Assembly (NCBI GenBank): GCA_023362775.1
Contig: JALMGJ010000019.1
Coordinates: 828,501-892,500, forward strand
Length of the DNA stretch: 64,000 nt
From: Charina bottae
Lineage: Eukaryota; Chordata; Lepidosauria; Squamata; Charinaidae
Direction of reading: 5' to 3'
The notes beneath the pieces were generated by a model. It searched no databases. It saw only the letters and a list, made by a program, of their open reading frames with translations, and was not told the DNA's origin. The stretch's first letter is position 1. Every line of letters starts with the position of its first letter. Positions 1-10,340 of this stretch are shown one piece after another. Position numbers and translations under genes: made by a program.

Positions 1-985
1 CCCAGAAATTCACCACAGCAATTAACCGAGAATTGGAGGCACAAATTCTGGTCATTATTTAGCCGAAAATAACTTGGAAACCCATACAGAGATTCACAAA
101 GGCTTATTGCTTCCTGAAATACAAATACAGAAATATCCACTCACACTCAGAAAACAACCACGCATATCTCTGAAATTTCAGCCCTGCCTACTTCAGTGAT
201 GTTTGGCGCAACCAATCACAGTATAGATTGGACTTAGGCCCGTGCTTTGATCAAGTTTCATTTTCAAGGACACTTGCCTCATTTTAACGTTATAAACTTT
301 GTGAGGAAACATGAGGAAACTTTTTCTCAGATGACTTTAAGTCAAGCCTGAGTATGCTCAAGTCAGGCAAAACAAATATATCTGCACATACAGCCTATAT
401 TTATTAGAATAAGGCCTACCTGTAGCATGAGATGCAGTTGCGCAGATTATTCCTGAACACCTGAAAGTGATGAGGGGCAAATAACAAAGAAAACAACAAG
501 TGAATATAGATTTTTGGGCACACATATTACATTAATCACTATAGTGATTGCAGAGTCATGCATAAATTACATGTTAATAATAGCAAACGACTTAATTCGA
601 TTATTCAGGTTTTGATTACCAAACGGCCCCTAAGTCATATACTTCTTTTAGAAGGAATCTGGTCGCCCTTTTTCCGACCAGCAAATTTTATTAAAGGCAA
701 ATTTATTCAATTTGTAACTCAGAAAAGGGGCTGCCAGAGTCCTCCTGACTAACACGGCTCTCCCTCTATAATGTCAGATACCTTTTTGCAACTCTTCTGA
801 ATCTTCCCAAGTAAAAGTCATATGCAGATTATTAACACGTAGCACTATTCTCTGAAATGCAAGACTTAAAAAAAGAAATCCTAGATTTCACATACTTGCA
901 ATAGGCTCTGTGACAATCTTAGGATCATTTTTTACTGGTCTTTTTGTTTCCTTCTCAGCTTTTTCTCTCCCCTTTTTCTCTCTAA
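1..985. other. No gene recognised, AT-rich DNA
   Basis: I see no conserved protein, RNA gene or clear repeat here. Only short ORFs without recognisable domains occur, and the composition is AT-rich intergenic DNA. Confidence 0.6.
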
Positions 986-987
986 AT

Positions 988-1177
988 CAGCCTTTCTCAA
1001 CCTTTTTACCTGGAAGAACCCTTGAAATAATTTTCAAATCTCAGGGGAGCCCTGCATAAAAATTATTATATCTACAGCTAGCATTGCAAGGAGCGCAAAG
1101 TTAAAAAATTATATATATCTTTATGATCTCTCATGAAACCCCTAGCGACGTCTTGTAGAACCCTGTTTGAGAAAGGC
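988..1177. mobile_element. Decayed hAT-like MITE
   Basis: The left end reads cagcctttctcaacc and the right end reads gtttgagaaaggctg, which are near-perfect terminal inverted repeats. This type of end is typical of short non-autonomous hAT elements. The 8-bp flanks ctctaaat and ccttaagt agree at only 5 of 8 positions, so the target duplication is decayed. No coding capacity remains. Confidence 0.55.
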
Positions 1178-1499
1178 TGCCTTAAGTTATCTGCTACGGG
1201 GCTACATCGGTGAATCCCCTGCACACAGAGAGGGGATTAACAGTGTCCTCCGCAGGGTGTATTTACTGCAGGAAAGAGCTTCCTTTCATAGCCAAAGGCC
1301 ATCTGAAGGTGGTATTTCCATCCATCCTCCAGCACAGAAAAAAGAGTAACCACTCTCCTTAGGTGCAGGGGCTCCAGTCCTGATTGGGCTCTTGAGTTTA
1401 GAGTTCAGAAGAGACAGATGCCACATTTATCCATGAGACCTCTGGTGAGGAAAACAGAAGGGAGCCTCTTGGTCATCATTTTGAGTATTCTCTGTGGAG

Positions 1500-1875
1500 T
1501 CCTTGGTGCTCTCTGAGCCTTGTTGTTTTCTTGCAGACGTTTCATTGCCAGGCTAGGCAACATCTTCAGTGCGAAAAGGGAGTGGGACTTGCTCTCTGTT
1601 TACATACCATGGCTTGTCCTGCCTGTGTTGGTGGAGGTGTTGTTCTCTCCTTGGGAGTTCCTTGATTGGGCTGTTGTTTGCTGCTTGGTTGATTGACTGA
1701 GTTAATAGTTCCTTGATTAGGGTCTGTTGTGCTGTTTGATTGTTCCTCTGGTGCTAATCCTGGTGTTAATCTTCGCCTATCTGGGTGTTGATTGCTGGCG
1801 AGGAGGTGTTCTGGTCTTAGGAACTCCTAAGGAGAGAACAACACCTCCACCAACACAAGCAGGACAAGCCATGGT
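1500..1875 (-). mobile_element. Penelope-like terminal repeat with 56-bp inverted arms
   Basis: The segment shares the gagcc/ttgttgtt...ttgcagacgtttcat block with copies near 20570, 26050 and 59270, and its downstream part (gtgttggtggaggtg...) with copies near 21390 and 26230. Bases 1606-1661 and 1820-1875 form an inverted repeat with 54 of 56 matches. A hammerhead-like motif lies at 1539-1569 on the minus strand. The Penelope assignment is from family recall, not from a reverse transcriptase in this copy. Confidence 0.5.
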
Positions 1876-1898
1876 AACCCTAACCCTAACCCTAACCC
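1875..1898. repeat. Interstitial telomeric repeat (TAACCC)x4
   Basis: Four perfect tandem copies of taaccc, the vertebrate telomere hexamer, begin exactly at the outer end of the right inverted arm of the Penelope-like repeat. No other telomeric tract is visible nearby. Confidence 0.85.
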
Positions 1899-2478
1899 AA
1901 GGTGAAGGATGCGAGGACTGCCCTTCAAGAACCACTGAGGGGCCACCTGTTCCTAGCCTAGGCCAGCCTTGGGAATGGTTTTGCAAGGTTTCACAGAGGA
2001 ATGTTTCCCAAGCGATGTGAGGGCTTGAACCACTTGCACTCAGAGTTGCTGCTGAGCTGTGGGTAAAAAATCAAGAGGCGTCTGGGAGCCCCTTTTGTGA
2101 CTGACGTGTGTTGTTAGAGGGCCTTCAGGGGCCTTCATGAGCTGCAGATCACTTCAGCAGGTGCCTTTTGTCCTCCTCATAATCGCCGTCTTTTCTCCTT
2201 CAAACTCTCCTTCCTTCATTTGTAATTTCTTGTTTTGGCCTATGTTTTTCATTGTTTTAGCTTAACCTAATTAAATTCTGGTTCTGGATTAAAGAGATTG
2301 TTTTTCTGAAGCTCTCCTCATGCACACGTTTGCTATTCATCCTCCTTTCCAAGTTCCCCCCTGAGGACCGCTTGCTACACAGAACTAGAAATAACCCTGT
2401 TTCCCTTTAGGCTCAGTGTGTAAGGAAAGAGGGAGAATAAGCACGAATAAGTAGCCCACCCTTCTTATGCCCACTCCC

Positions 2479-2484
2479 TTTATT
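2479..2484 (-). terminator. Poly(A) signal overlapping the stop codon
   Basis: On the minus strand the stop codon TGA runs directly into ATAAA, so AATAAA begins at the last base of the stop. GT-rich sequence follows within 30 nt, as expected of a cleavage element. It supports a real transcript end at this exon. Confidence 0.55.
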
Positions 2485-4695
2485 CATGCTGCTGCTGCCG
2501 CTTCATCTACCTGCATTCCTCGACGAAGCATTCCTGTGGGAACACGAGGCGTGCTTCTTTGTCCGACTCTCCGAGATCTTCCATGATCTTCCGTTGGGAG
2601 GTCTTCCACAGAGGCTCCAGGCAATTCTTTGGCCGCCTCTTTCAGGGTTTCCTCCTGCAGAGCTCCCGAGGATGCTTCCAGCCGCACCTCCACATTGAGG
2701 TGGGCGGTCCTGGGCCCTTCCTCTTGGAGGTGATTGCTGGGTACGTCCAGCCACTCGTTCACATCCTGCCTGGATGCTCCAGGATGCTCCTTCTGAAGAA
2801 TCTTTTTGGATTCTTTCAGCCACTCCTCCAGGTTCCTTCTGGGTTCTTCGGGGGATCCTTCCCGGAGTCTTTTCAGAGATCCTTGTACCCACGCTTGTAC
2901 ATTTATTGCGGACACTTCAGAACCGCTCTTTTTGAGGCCTGCCAGAGATGCACGAAGCCATCCATTCCCTAAGCAGCTTTCAGAGGGAGCAGGGTCTCCC
3001 TCCGTGCTGCTTCCCATGCTTGCTGCTGATGCCTTAGCAGGTTGGTCTCTGAAATCCCAGATGCCTCTAATGGATGCTCCCAGCTGCTCCCCCACAACCA
3101 CATCGGGATGGGATGTTCCAGGCCCTTCCTTCTGGAGGTGATTGCTGGGTACGTCCAGCCACTCGTTCACATCCTGCCTGGATGCTCCAGGATGCTCCTT
3201 CTGAAGAATCTTTTTGGATTCTTTCAGCCACTCCTCCAGGTTCCTTCTGGGTTCTTCGGGGGATCCTTCCCGGAGTCTTTTCATAGATCCTTGTACCCAC
3301 GCTTGTACATTTATTGCGGACACTTCAGAACCGCTCTTTTTGAGGCCTGCCAGAGATGCACGAAGCCATCCATTCCCTAAGCAGCTTTCAGAGGGAGCAG
3401 GGTCTCCCTCCGTGCTGCTTCCCATGCTTGCTGCTGATGCCTTAGCAGGTTGGTCTCTGAAATCCCAGATGCCTCTAATGGATGCTCCCAGCTGCTCCCC
3501 CACAACCACATCGGGATGGTTCAGCCACTCCTCCAGGTTCCTTCTGGGTTCTTTGGGGGATCCTTCCTGGAGTCTTTGCAGAGATGCCTGTAGCCACGCT
3601 TGCAAATTCATTGTGGATGCTTTAGAACCACTCCTTTTGAGGCCTGCCAGAGATGCACGAAGCCATCCATTCCCTAAGCAGCTTTCAGATGGATCAGGTT
3701 CTCCCTCCGTGCTCCTTCCCATGCTTGCTGCTGATGCCTTATCAGGTTCGTCTTTGAAGTACCGGATGGCTCTAAGGGATGCTCCCAGCCATTCCAGCAC
3801 ACCTAGGCGGCATGTTCCTGGCCCTTCTTCTTGGAGGTGATTGATGGATATCTGCAGCCACTCATACACCTCTTGCCTGGATGGCCCAGGTTGGTCCTTC
3901 TGAAGGATTTTCATGGATCCTTTCAGCCATTCCTCCAGGTTCCTTCTGGGTTCTTCGGGGGATCCTTCCCGGAACCTTTTCAGAGATCCTTGTACCCACG
4001 CATGCACATTCATTGTGGTCGCTTTATAACCACTCCTTTTGAGGCCTCCCAGAGATGTGCGAACCCATCTGTTCCCTAAGCAGCTTTCAGAGGGAGCAGG
4101 TTCTCCCTCCGTGCTCCTCCCCATGCTTGCTGCTGATGCCTTAGCAGGTTGGTCTTTGAAGTACCGGATGGCTCTAAGGGATGCTCCCAGCCATTCCAGC
4201 ACACCTAGGCGGCATGTTCCTGGCCCTTCCTCTTGGAGGTGATTGATGGATATCTGCAGCCACTCATACACCTCTTGCCTGGATGGCCCAGGTTGGTCCT
4301 TCTGAAGGATCTTCATGGATCCTTTCAGCCACTCCTCCAGGTTTCTTCTGGGTTCTTTGGGGGATTCTTCGCAGAGTCTGTCCAGAGATCCTAGTAGCCA
4401 CTCTTGCACATTCGTGACGGATGCTTTAGAACGGCTCTTTTTGAGGCCTGCTACAGATGTGCAAAGCCATCCGTTCCCCAAGCAGCTTTCAGAGGGAGCA
4501 CGTTGTCCCTCCCTGCTCCTCCCCATGCTGGCTGCTGATGCCTTAGGTTGTTCTTTGAAATCCCAGATGCCTCTAATGGATGCTCCCAGCTGCTCCGCCG
4601 CAACCACAATGGGATGGGATGATCCAAGCCCTTCCTTCTGGAGGTGATTGATGGGTACATCCGTATAACTGTCCTTCCTCCACTCCTCTCTCTGC
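2484..4695 (-). CDS. Terminal exon of unrecognised 23-residue WL-repeat protein
   Basis: Not recognised as any named family. The minus-strand frame is open for about 736 codons, from a splice acceptor (pyrimidine-rich ...gatttttatag at 4710-4696; alternative AG 4 nt downstream) to TGA at 2484-2486. The protein consists of modules of 134-136 residues, each carrying five motifs W-[LV]-x-x-S-[LM]-x-x-[LI]. The first four Trp-to-Trp spacings are exactly 23 residues and the last is 42. Five modules are marked by a conserved S-E-S-C-L-G-N; one is shortened to 99 residues. Module spacings at DNA level (408, 297, 402, 402 bp) are all multiples of three, which argues for coding constraint. The last two modules are nearly identical. 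The sequence is rich in Lys, Arg and Glu, with no signal peptide or membrane segment. It ends in five Ala codons. The 5' exons were not found. It could also be a lineage-specific gene or a decaying pseudogene. Confidence 0.6.
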
Positions 4696-4834
4696 CTATA
4701 AAAATCAGAAGGTTAAATATGAATCACGGACAATAACAAAATATTCTTCATTAATTATAATGAGGACTGCTTTGATGTCAGGAAACTCTCATCCTAAAAG
4801 CATATAAACGTTTGTTTCTTTGGCGGAGGGAGAG

Positions 4835-5972
4835 TGTTAGAGATATCGGTTTTCAACCAAGCACATCTCACACAAGTGCCATAGACAAGCTGTTGTATCT
4901 AGCCACCAACCCTAGGCCGGACATAGCTGCTGCAGTGGGCATTCTGTGTAGGAAAACCAGCACACCCACACAAAGAGACTGGACTGGTGTCACACAGGTG
5001 GGAAGGTACCTGAAAGGGACCATGCACCTAAAACTAAAACTGCCAGCCACTGAGAATCCTAGACTAGTGGGATTCACAGATGCGGACTGGGCAGAAGACA
5101 TTGTTGATGGCAAGTCCGCCAGTGGATATGTGTTTTTCTATGAGGGTGGTGCAGTAAGCTGGGGTAGCCACAAGCAAGGCACAATTGCTCAGTCATCCAC
5201 TGAGGCAGAATACGTTGCAGCCACTGAAACATGCAACAAGGTAAAATGGCTCAAGCTACTGCTTGCAGACATGGGGATAGAGGAACCAGTCCCTGTCCAA
5301 ATTCTTGAGGATAATCAGAGTTGCATAGACTCTCACAGTCAGAGAAGATTGCTGGGAGGACCAAGCACATTGATGTAAAGCATCATGTGGTGAGGGAGCT
5401 GCAACACCAAGGGTTAGTCAAACTAGACTACTGTCCCACAGGGAACATGATAGTGAACATCTTCATGAAGCCATTATCTAGAATCAGTTACCAAGAACTG
5501 AGAGGGAAATTAAATCTAGTGGGACATTGAGACATGCATAGGTTGAAAAGAAGGGATGTTAGAGATATCGGGTTTCAACCAAGCACGTCTCACACACAGG
5601 CTTGAAGGAGGAGGCAGCCTCTGCTGTAACCTGATCTTACTTGCTTTGTGTGGGAGGGGCTGAATCCCGGTTTCCTGTTCCCTTCTCTTCCTCTTTCTGC
5701 TCGGATCTCCTACCAAGGAGCATGGGCCAGCTATGGCTCCCACGTTTCTCATACTTCCATGCAGCAAGGCCACATTAAGGAAGACTGTGGGTTTGGTCAG
5801 AACCAATTGCTCGCACGCATGGACCATTTCTACTAAGGAACTGTGAGTTACAATAAAATTGTAGACTCTCTTTTTTATGTAACTTTACCTTAATGTGTGA
5901 AGTGTGTTTATTTTGTGTTTTGAACTGATTATGCCTTGTGCAAGTTTACGGGAATGCTTCTACTCTGCTACA
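4835..5972 (+). mobile_element. Internally deleted Ty1/copia retrotransposon with 3' LTR
   Basis: The element begins with about 40 bp of LTR (tgttagagatatcgg..., 4835-4874). That joins directly to the C-terminal part of a copia polyprotein at 4875: the end of reverse transcriptase (L-L-Y-L-A-x-x-x-R-P-D-I motif), then RNase H with F-T-D-A-D-W-A, S-S-T-E-A-E-Y and the E-D-N-Q-S block. The frame shifts near 5335-5345 and closes at 5530. A purine tract gaaaagaaggga (5545-5556) directly precedes the 3' LTR starting tgttag at 5557. The LTR carries AATAAA at 5852-5857 and tentatively ends ...ctgctaca at 5972. Gag, protease, integrase and most of RT are missing, so the copy is dead. No target duplication was found. 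Confidence 0.85.
5557..5972 (+). repeat. Copia 3' LTR
   Basis: Starts TGTTAG next to a polypurine tract and repeats the first 40 bp of the LTR fragment at 4835. The right boundary (TACA) is an estimate because no second complete LTR is present for comparison. Confidence 0.65.
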
Positions 5973-6642
5973 TACTAATAAGAAGCTGCGTGGAGCACTA
6001 CCATCCCAGAATTCCTACAGCCCACACACACCCCTTCGCTCCTTCCCCTGCCTGGCAGCCTGGCAGCAGCCCCTTCGCCTGCTTTATGGCCGCCCTGCTG
6101 AGCAGCGGACATTCCAGTCCCAGTTGCCTTTGTAAGTCGAGGACTATCTGCCTGCTTGCCTGAACTGCGCTTTCCATTCTTCTGCCCATTCCTCTAGCCC
6201 AAACGATCCTTTAGGACAACTGTATGACTTACTCACTTATTTGATGGATAGGCTGCTTTTCTGTTGAACAGCCAGGGCAATGTGAGTGTTCCTGCCCTAA
6301 AGGATTGTTCAAACTAGCGGAATAGCCAGAATAAGGAACATTAAAAAATAAAATATTACATTAAAAAAATGTAATTTCCCCCAACTTTTTTCTAGGCGAT
6401 GTAATTAAAAAAATTCTCACCTCCTCAGGCTCTCTTTCCAAATTTGATTTTCCATGTGGAATCTCCGACTTAACTGATACGATTCTAAAAAGGGTATCAC
6501 CTTTCTGTAAAATATCAAGAGCAGAGTGAAATTAGGCCCCTTAATTTTTTTACTTGAATCATCAAAACTTTTTTTAAATTAAAAAAAATTAAAAATATTT
6601 TGCATTTTGATTGTTATGCAAAGCAATCAAAATACAAAATGT
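5973..6642. other. No feature recognised, AT-rich
   Basis: No coding or repeat family could be identified. Short A/T runs occur around 6330-6600. Confidence 0.5.
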
Positions 6643-6657
6643 ATTAAACTCTATAAT

Positions 6658-7100
6658 TAAACTCCCCATAGTAACCTATGGCTGCAAGAGCTGAACCATA
6701 AGGAAGGCTGAGCGAAGGAAGATAGATGCTTTTGAACTGTGGTGTTGGAGGAAAATTCTGAGAGTGCCTTGGACTGCAAGAAGATCAAACCAGTCCATAC
6801 TCCAGGAAATAAAGCCAGACTGCTCACTTGAGGGAATGATATTAAAGGCAAAACTGAAGTACTTTGGCCACATAATGAGAAGACAAGATACCCTGGAGAA
6901 GATGCTGATGCTGGGGAAAGTGGAAGGGAAAAGGAAGAGGGCAAGGGCAAGACCAAGGGCAAGATGGAGGGATGATATTCTGGAGGTGACGGACTCGACC
7001 GTGGGGGAGCTGTGGGTGACGACAGCCGACAGGAAGCTCTGGCGTGGGCTGGTCCATGAAGTCACGAAGAGTCGGAAGCAACTGAACAAATAAACAACAA
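6658..7100 (+). mobile_element. 5'-truncated BovB (RTE) LINE with 15-bp TSD
   Basis: The translation (frame of 6764-7093 and just upstream) matches the extreme C-terminus of BovB/RTE reverse transcriptase: W-T-x-R-x-A-E, F-E-L-W-C-W-R, P-W-T-A-R-R-S-N-Q-S-I-L, Y-F-G-H-I-M-R-R, and the closing S-R-K-Q-L-N. It is flanked by perfect 15-bp direct repeats attaaactctataat at 6643-6657 and 7101-7115. This is a clean target-primed insertion with only the 3' end copied. Confidence 0.85.
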
Positions 7101-7122
7101 ATTAAACTCTATAATGTCTCTT

Positions 7123-7354
7123 AGACTATATCCGTTTTTTGTTGTTGTTCAGTCGTTTAGTCATGTCCGACTCTTCGTGACCTCATGGACCTTACGTATG
7201 GGTTCCTGTAATAGGAGGTTCTAGCTGTTGCAATAGAAATAGCAAAACTGAATTAATTAAAATGTACGGAGACTATATCTGTACATTTTAATTAATTCAG
7301 TTTTGCTATTTCTATTGCAACAGCTAGAATCTCCTATTACAGGAACCCATACGT
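7123..7354. repeat. 74-bp palindrome fused to inverted BovB 3' end
   Basis: Arms 7194-7267 and 7281-7354 are reverse complements with one mismatch, separated by 13 nt. Directly left (about 7134-7193) is a BovB 3' terminal fragment on the minus strand. The 10-mer agactatatc occurs at 7123-7132 and again at 7270-7279, like a target duplication. Confidence 0.75.
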
Positions 7355-7704
7355 TAATGATTTCATTGGGTACTTTAGAAATGCTCAGTAACACTTATGA
7401 ATCAGTCAATCTTCCCGGACTTGAGCTGTGGCTCCAGTATACTCTTCAGGGATTTGATTAGCTACTTCAGTACTAAGGTTAGCGTCATTCTATTGATAAG
7501 AGTTTGATTATGTAAGTACAAGTTAATGACTTTTACCAGTATTTAGCATTGCATAATATATTAATGCTACCAAGGAATATTTAGATCTAAACACTTCTTT
7601 TCTCTGACATACCACAACAGGCACAACCAATTCAATACAATTTCCAGAAGCAAAGTAAAGTTTTGGATGCAGTGTATGGGAAAAGCTCTCACTTCATTCC
7701 CAAA

Positions 7705-8245
7705 TGCCAAACTTCACTCCCTCCCTCCCTCCCTCTCCCTTCCTTCTACCCTCCCTCCCTCTCCCTTCCTTCTACCCTCCCTGTCTCTCCCCTCCCCTCC
7801 CCTCCCCTCCCCTTCCCTTCCCTTCCTTTCCCTTCTTTACCAGATTCCTGAATGCCTTCAACAATAGCAGAGCTTCTAATCTACTGCCTTCACTGGACAA
7901 CTTCTGAAAAATTCAGGGAGATACTCACAGATATATCTGCCTCAAAAGTAGCCAATGTCAAACTGCATAGTGCAGTCAAAGATCAGGAGTTGACCACAGG
8001 AAATGTTTTATGACATTTTGTATTTTGTCATAAACTGTTTTATGATGATTTCATGTCACAAAACATTTTATAAAATTTGCCAAATTTCAATCCAACGGGA
8101 GTCATGGGTCCCGGATTTTGGACACATTCTGTAAGTTAGCCCATTTGCGATACCTTGGCTCAAAAATTCTTGCCCCATGATACACCATTTCACCCAGTTA
8201 AAGATTAAGACAGTTAAGACAGAGAAACAGGCGAGTTTTAGTAGT
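7705..8245. repeat. Left copy of a local duplication, with pyrimidine tract
   Basis: Pyrimidine-rich (ccctcc/cttcc) tract at about 7715-7840, then about 400 bp that recurs at about 10530-10899 with a few percent divergence, from the block ttaccagattcct to gttttagtagt. The repeat family is not identified. Confidence 0.75.
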
Positions 8246-9064
8246 TGTAATGAAATTATATATTGATTATAGTAATAAGTTCATATAATATATATACAGG
8301 AAAATCATAGTTTTGATAGAACCAGGTAGTGAGCCATGCTTGTCCTGTTCATGAACCCCCTGGGGGGTTCACGTTGCTGGTATGCACGGAATGAGGAATG
8401 TATGGGAGTGTGTGTTATCAACAACAGATAACAGTTGGAAGAGATAGTGGGTGCAAGGAGGGTACGGAACAAGGGAGAACGTACTGAACAAGGGATGCAA
8501 GGTCAGAACAAATGCTCAACTGGCTGTGACGTATACAGTTCTGACACTGACTGTGACGTGAATTTGGAGTTAACATATTCAGCTATAAAAGAAGGATGAC
8601 CTGCAAATGAGACCCTTGAGGTGCGAGACTCTCCACAGGGAGCGGGGGACGCCCCGAATGTCTGACTCCCAGTCCACTCTAACACATCTGGCCAACTGTT
8701 AGGAGTGGATGTAAGTATCGATGAGATACTATTAAGGAAGCCTGGTGAGGCGAATCTTGAGAGCAACGTGGGTAGCCTAGTTGGGCACAGTGAACCTGGT
8801 TGTCTACTGATATTAAGTTGATGCCTTGTCTGGCAGTTGTGGGCAATTGAGATCAATTGTGGGCAATTGTGGACAGGAAAAGTTGATGGTTAACCTAATA
8901 TATTATTGTAATAAGCTTTAGAAGATCTTGTAATTTTATCCATTCATTATTAACTAATTGTAATTAAATACTTGCTTTGCTTTCTGTCCGAATAACACAA
9001 GAATAAAAGAACTATTATTGGACTTTACATGGAGTAAGTTGTACTCATTAAGAAGTTTATGACA
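8246..9064 (+). mobile_element. Solo LTR (endogenous retrovirus or gypsy type)
   Basis: The 819-bp unit starts TGTAATG and ends ATGACA, giving TGT...ACA termini. It has TATAAAA at 8584-8590 and AATAAA at 9002-9007, in the expected U3-R order. The flanks are tagt and taat, a 4-bp target duplication with one change. The duplicate at 10896-10907 shows the uninterrupted sequence tagt followed by atactagac, which fixes the insertion boundaries. No internal proviral sequence remains. Confidence 0.75.
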
Positions 9065-9222
9065 TAATATACTAGACAACCCGTGACCCGTTGGGTCATC
9101 GTTTCAGAGATATTTCTTTACCTAAACAGAGAAACAGAATGACCAAGGGCAGTTGAGCTGCGACTTCCTGCCAGCCTCCCCCTTGACTTTCCTTGTGGGA
9201 AGCTGGCAGGGAGAGTCAGAAA

Positions 9223-9326
9223 TCTTCCTTCCTTCCTTCCTTCCTTCCTTCCTTCCTTCCTTCCTTCCTTCCTTCCTTCCTTCCTTCCTTCCTTCCTTCC
9301 TTCCTTCCTTCCTTCCTTCCTTCCTT
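9223..9326 (+). repeat. (TTCC)n microsatellite
   Basis: About 26 nearly perfect TTCC units that interrupt repeat DNA just before a copia RT fragment. Confidence 0.97.
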
Positions 9327-10253
9327 GAATATGGGACAAAACCAGGGTTTTGTTCAAGGAAAGGCTGACCCCTGTCTATACACAAGACACAGAAATGGTA
9401 GAGATGTGTACATTCTTTGTTATGTGAATGATTTAATGATGTGCCACAATAACAAAAGGGACTTTGATGAAATTGTTTCCCAACTAAATAGAGATTTAGA
9501 AGTCAAGCATCTGGGCAATGCCAGCTACTACTTAGGAATGCAGATTGAGAGAGAAGAAGATGGGAGCTTTCTTCTAAGCCAGAAACAAAAGATATTAGAA
9601 CTGTTGGAGAGCCTAGGAGTGCAAAATGCGAATCCTATGCCTACACCAATGGAAACAGGTTTCCACAAACAACAAGAACCCAGCCATCTCCTACCAGAGA
9701 ACAATGACTATAGAAGTGCCATAGGCAAGCTGCTGTATCTAGCCACCACCACTAGGCCGGACATAGCTGCTGCAGTAGGCATTCTATGTAGAAAAAGCAG
9801 CGCACCCACACAGAGAGACTGGACTGGTGTCAAGCGGGTGGGAAGGTACCTGAAGGGGACCATGCACCTAAAGCAGGGGTGGGCAACGTGAGGCTCACGG
9901 GCCGTATTAGGCCTGCGGGGCTCCTGCCTAAGGCCCGCGGGGCTCCTGCCCGCAAACCATGCCCCTTCCACACAATTGGCTCCTGCCCACAAACCCTGAC
10001 CCCCAGTGCTTGTGATTGGCTCCCGCCCGCAAACTCCGACCCCTGGTCCACGGAAATCCCAGAAACCCCGCCCCCCACCCCCACCCACCCCGGTCCCCGG
10101 TTATAAATATCCAAATGGCCCTTGGCAGAAAAAAGGTTCCCCACCCCTGACCTAAAGCTAAAACTGCCAGCCACCGAGAATCCTAGACTAGTGGGATTCA
10201 CAGATGCAGACTGGGCAGAAGACATTGCTGATCGAAAATCCACCAGTGGACTT
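9327..10253 (+). mobile_element. Ty1/copia RT-RNase H fragment, split by an hAT element
   Basis: The frame from 9327 encodes the copia reverse transcriptase palm: Y-V-N-D-L in place of the usual Y-V-D-D-L, then S-Y-Y-L-G-M-Q-I and L-L-Y-L-A-T-T-T-R-P-D-I. It continues into R-Y-L-K-G-T-M-H-L-K, where an hAT element is inserted, and resumes at 10158 with the RNase H F-T-D-A-D-W-A region before truncation near 10250. About 95% of its overlap matches the copy at 4875. The altered catalytic Asp and truncation mark it as inactive. Confidence 0.85.
9874..10149. mobile_element. Non-autonomous hAT element with 8-bp TSD
   Basis: The 276-bp insert starts caggggtgggcaac and ends ttccccacccctg, which are inverted termini. 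It is flanked by perfect 8-bp repeats acctaaag at 9866-9873 and 10150-10157. It interrupts the copia reading frame, so it is younger than that copia copy. A partial relative starts at 10959. Confidence 0.92.
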
Positions 10254-10340
10254 TCCACCAGAGATAGGTTTTCAGCAGAGCTGCCCATACCCTATGTTCG
10301 TGTGAGACAAACTTGGTTGAAACCCCATATTCCAACACCT
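10254..10340 (-). repeat. Copia LTR 5' fragment, inverted
   Basis: The reverse complement starts tgttggaatatggggtttcaaccaag, the same LTR start as at 4835 and 5557. It is joined in reverse orientation to the copia coding fragment. A second such piece is at 11000-11035. Confidence 0.65.

Noticed and set aside
2486..4647. Plus-strand ORFs opposite the WL-repeat exon
   Set aside because: They are antisense shadows of the repeated coding sequence, broken into many pieces, without splice or poly(A) signals.
6657..7089. Minus-strand ORFs of 137 and 101 codons
   Set aside because: Antisense of the BovB C-terminal coding fragment.
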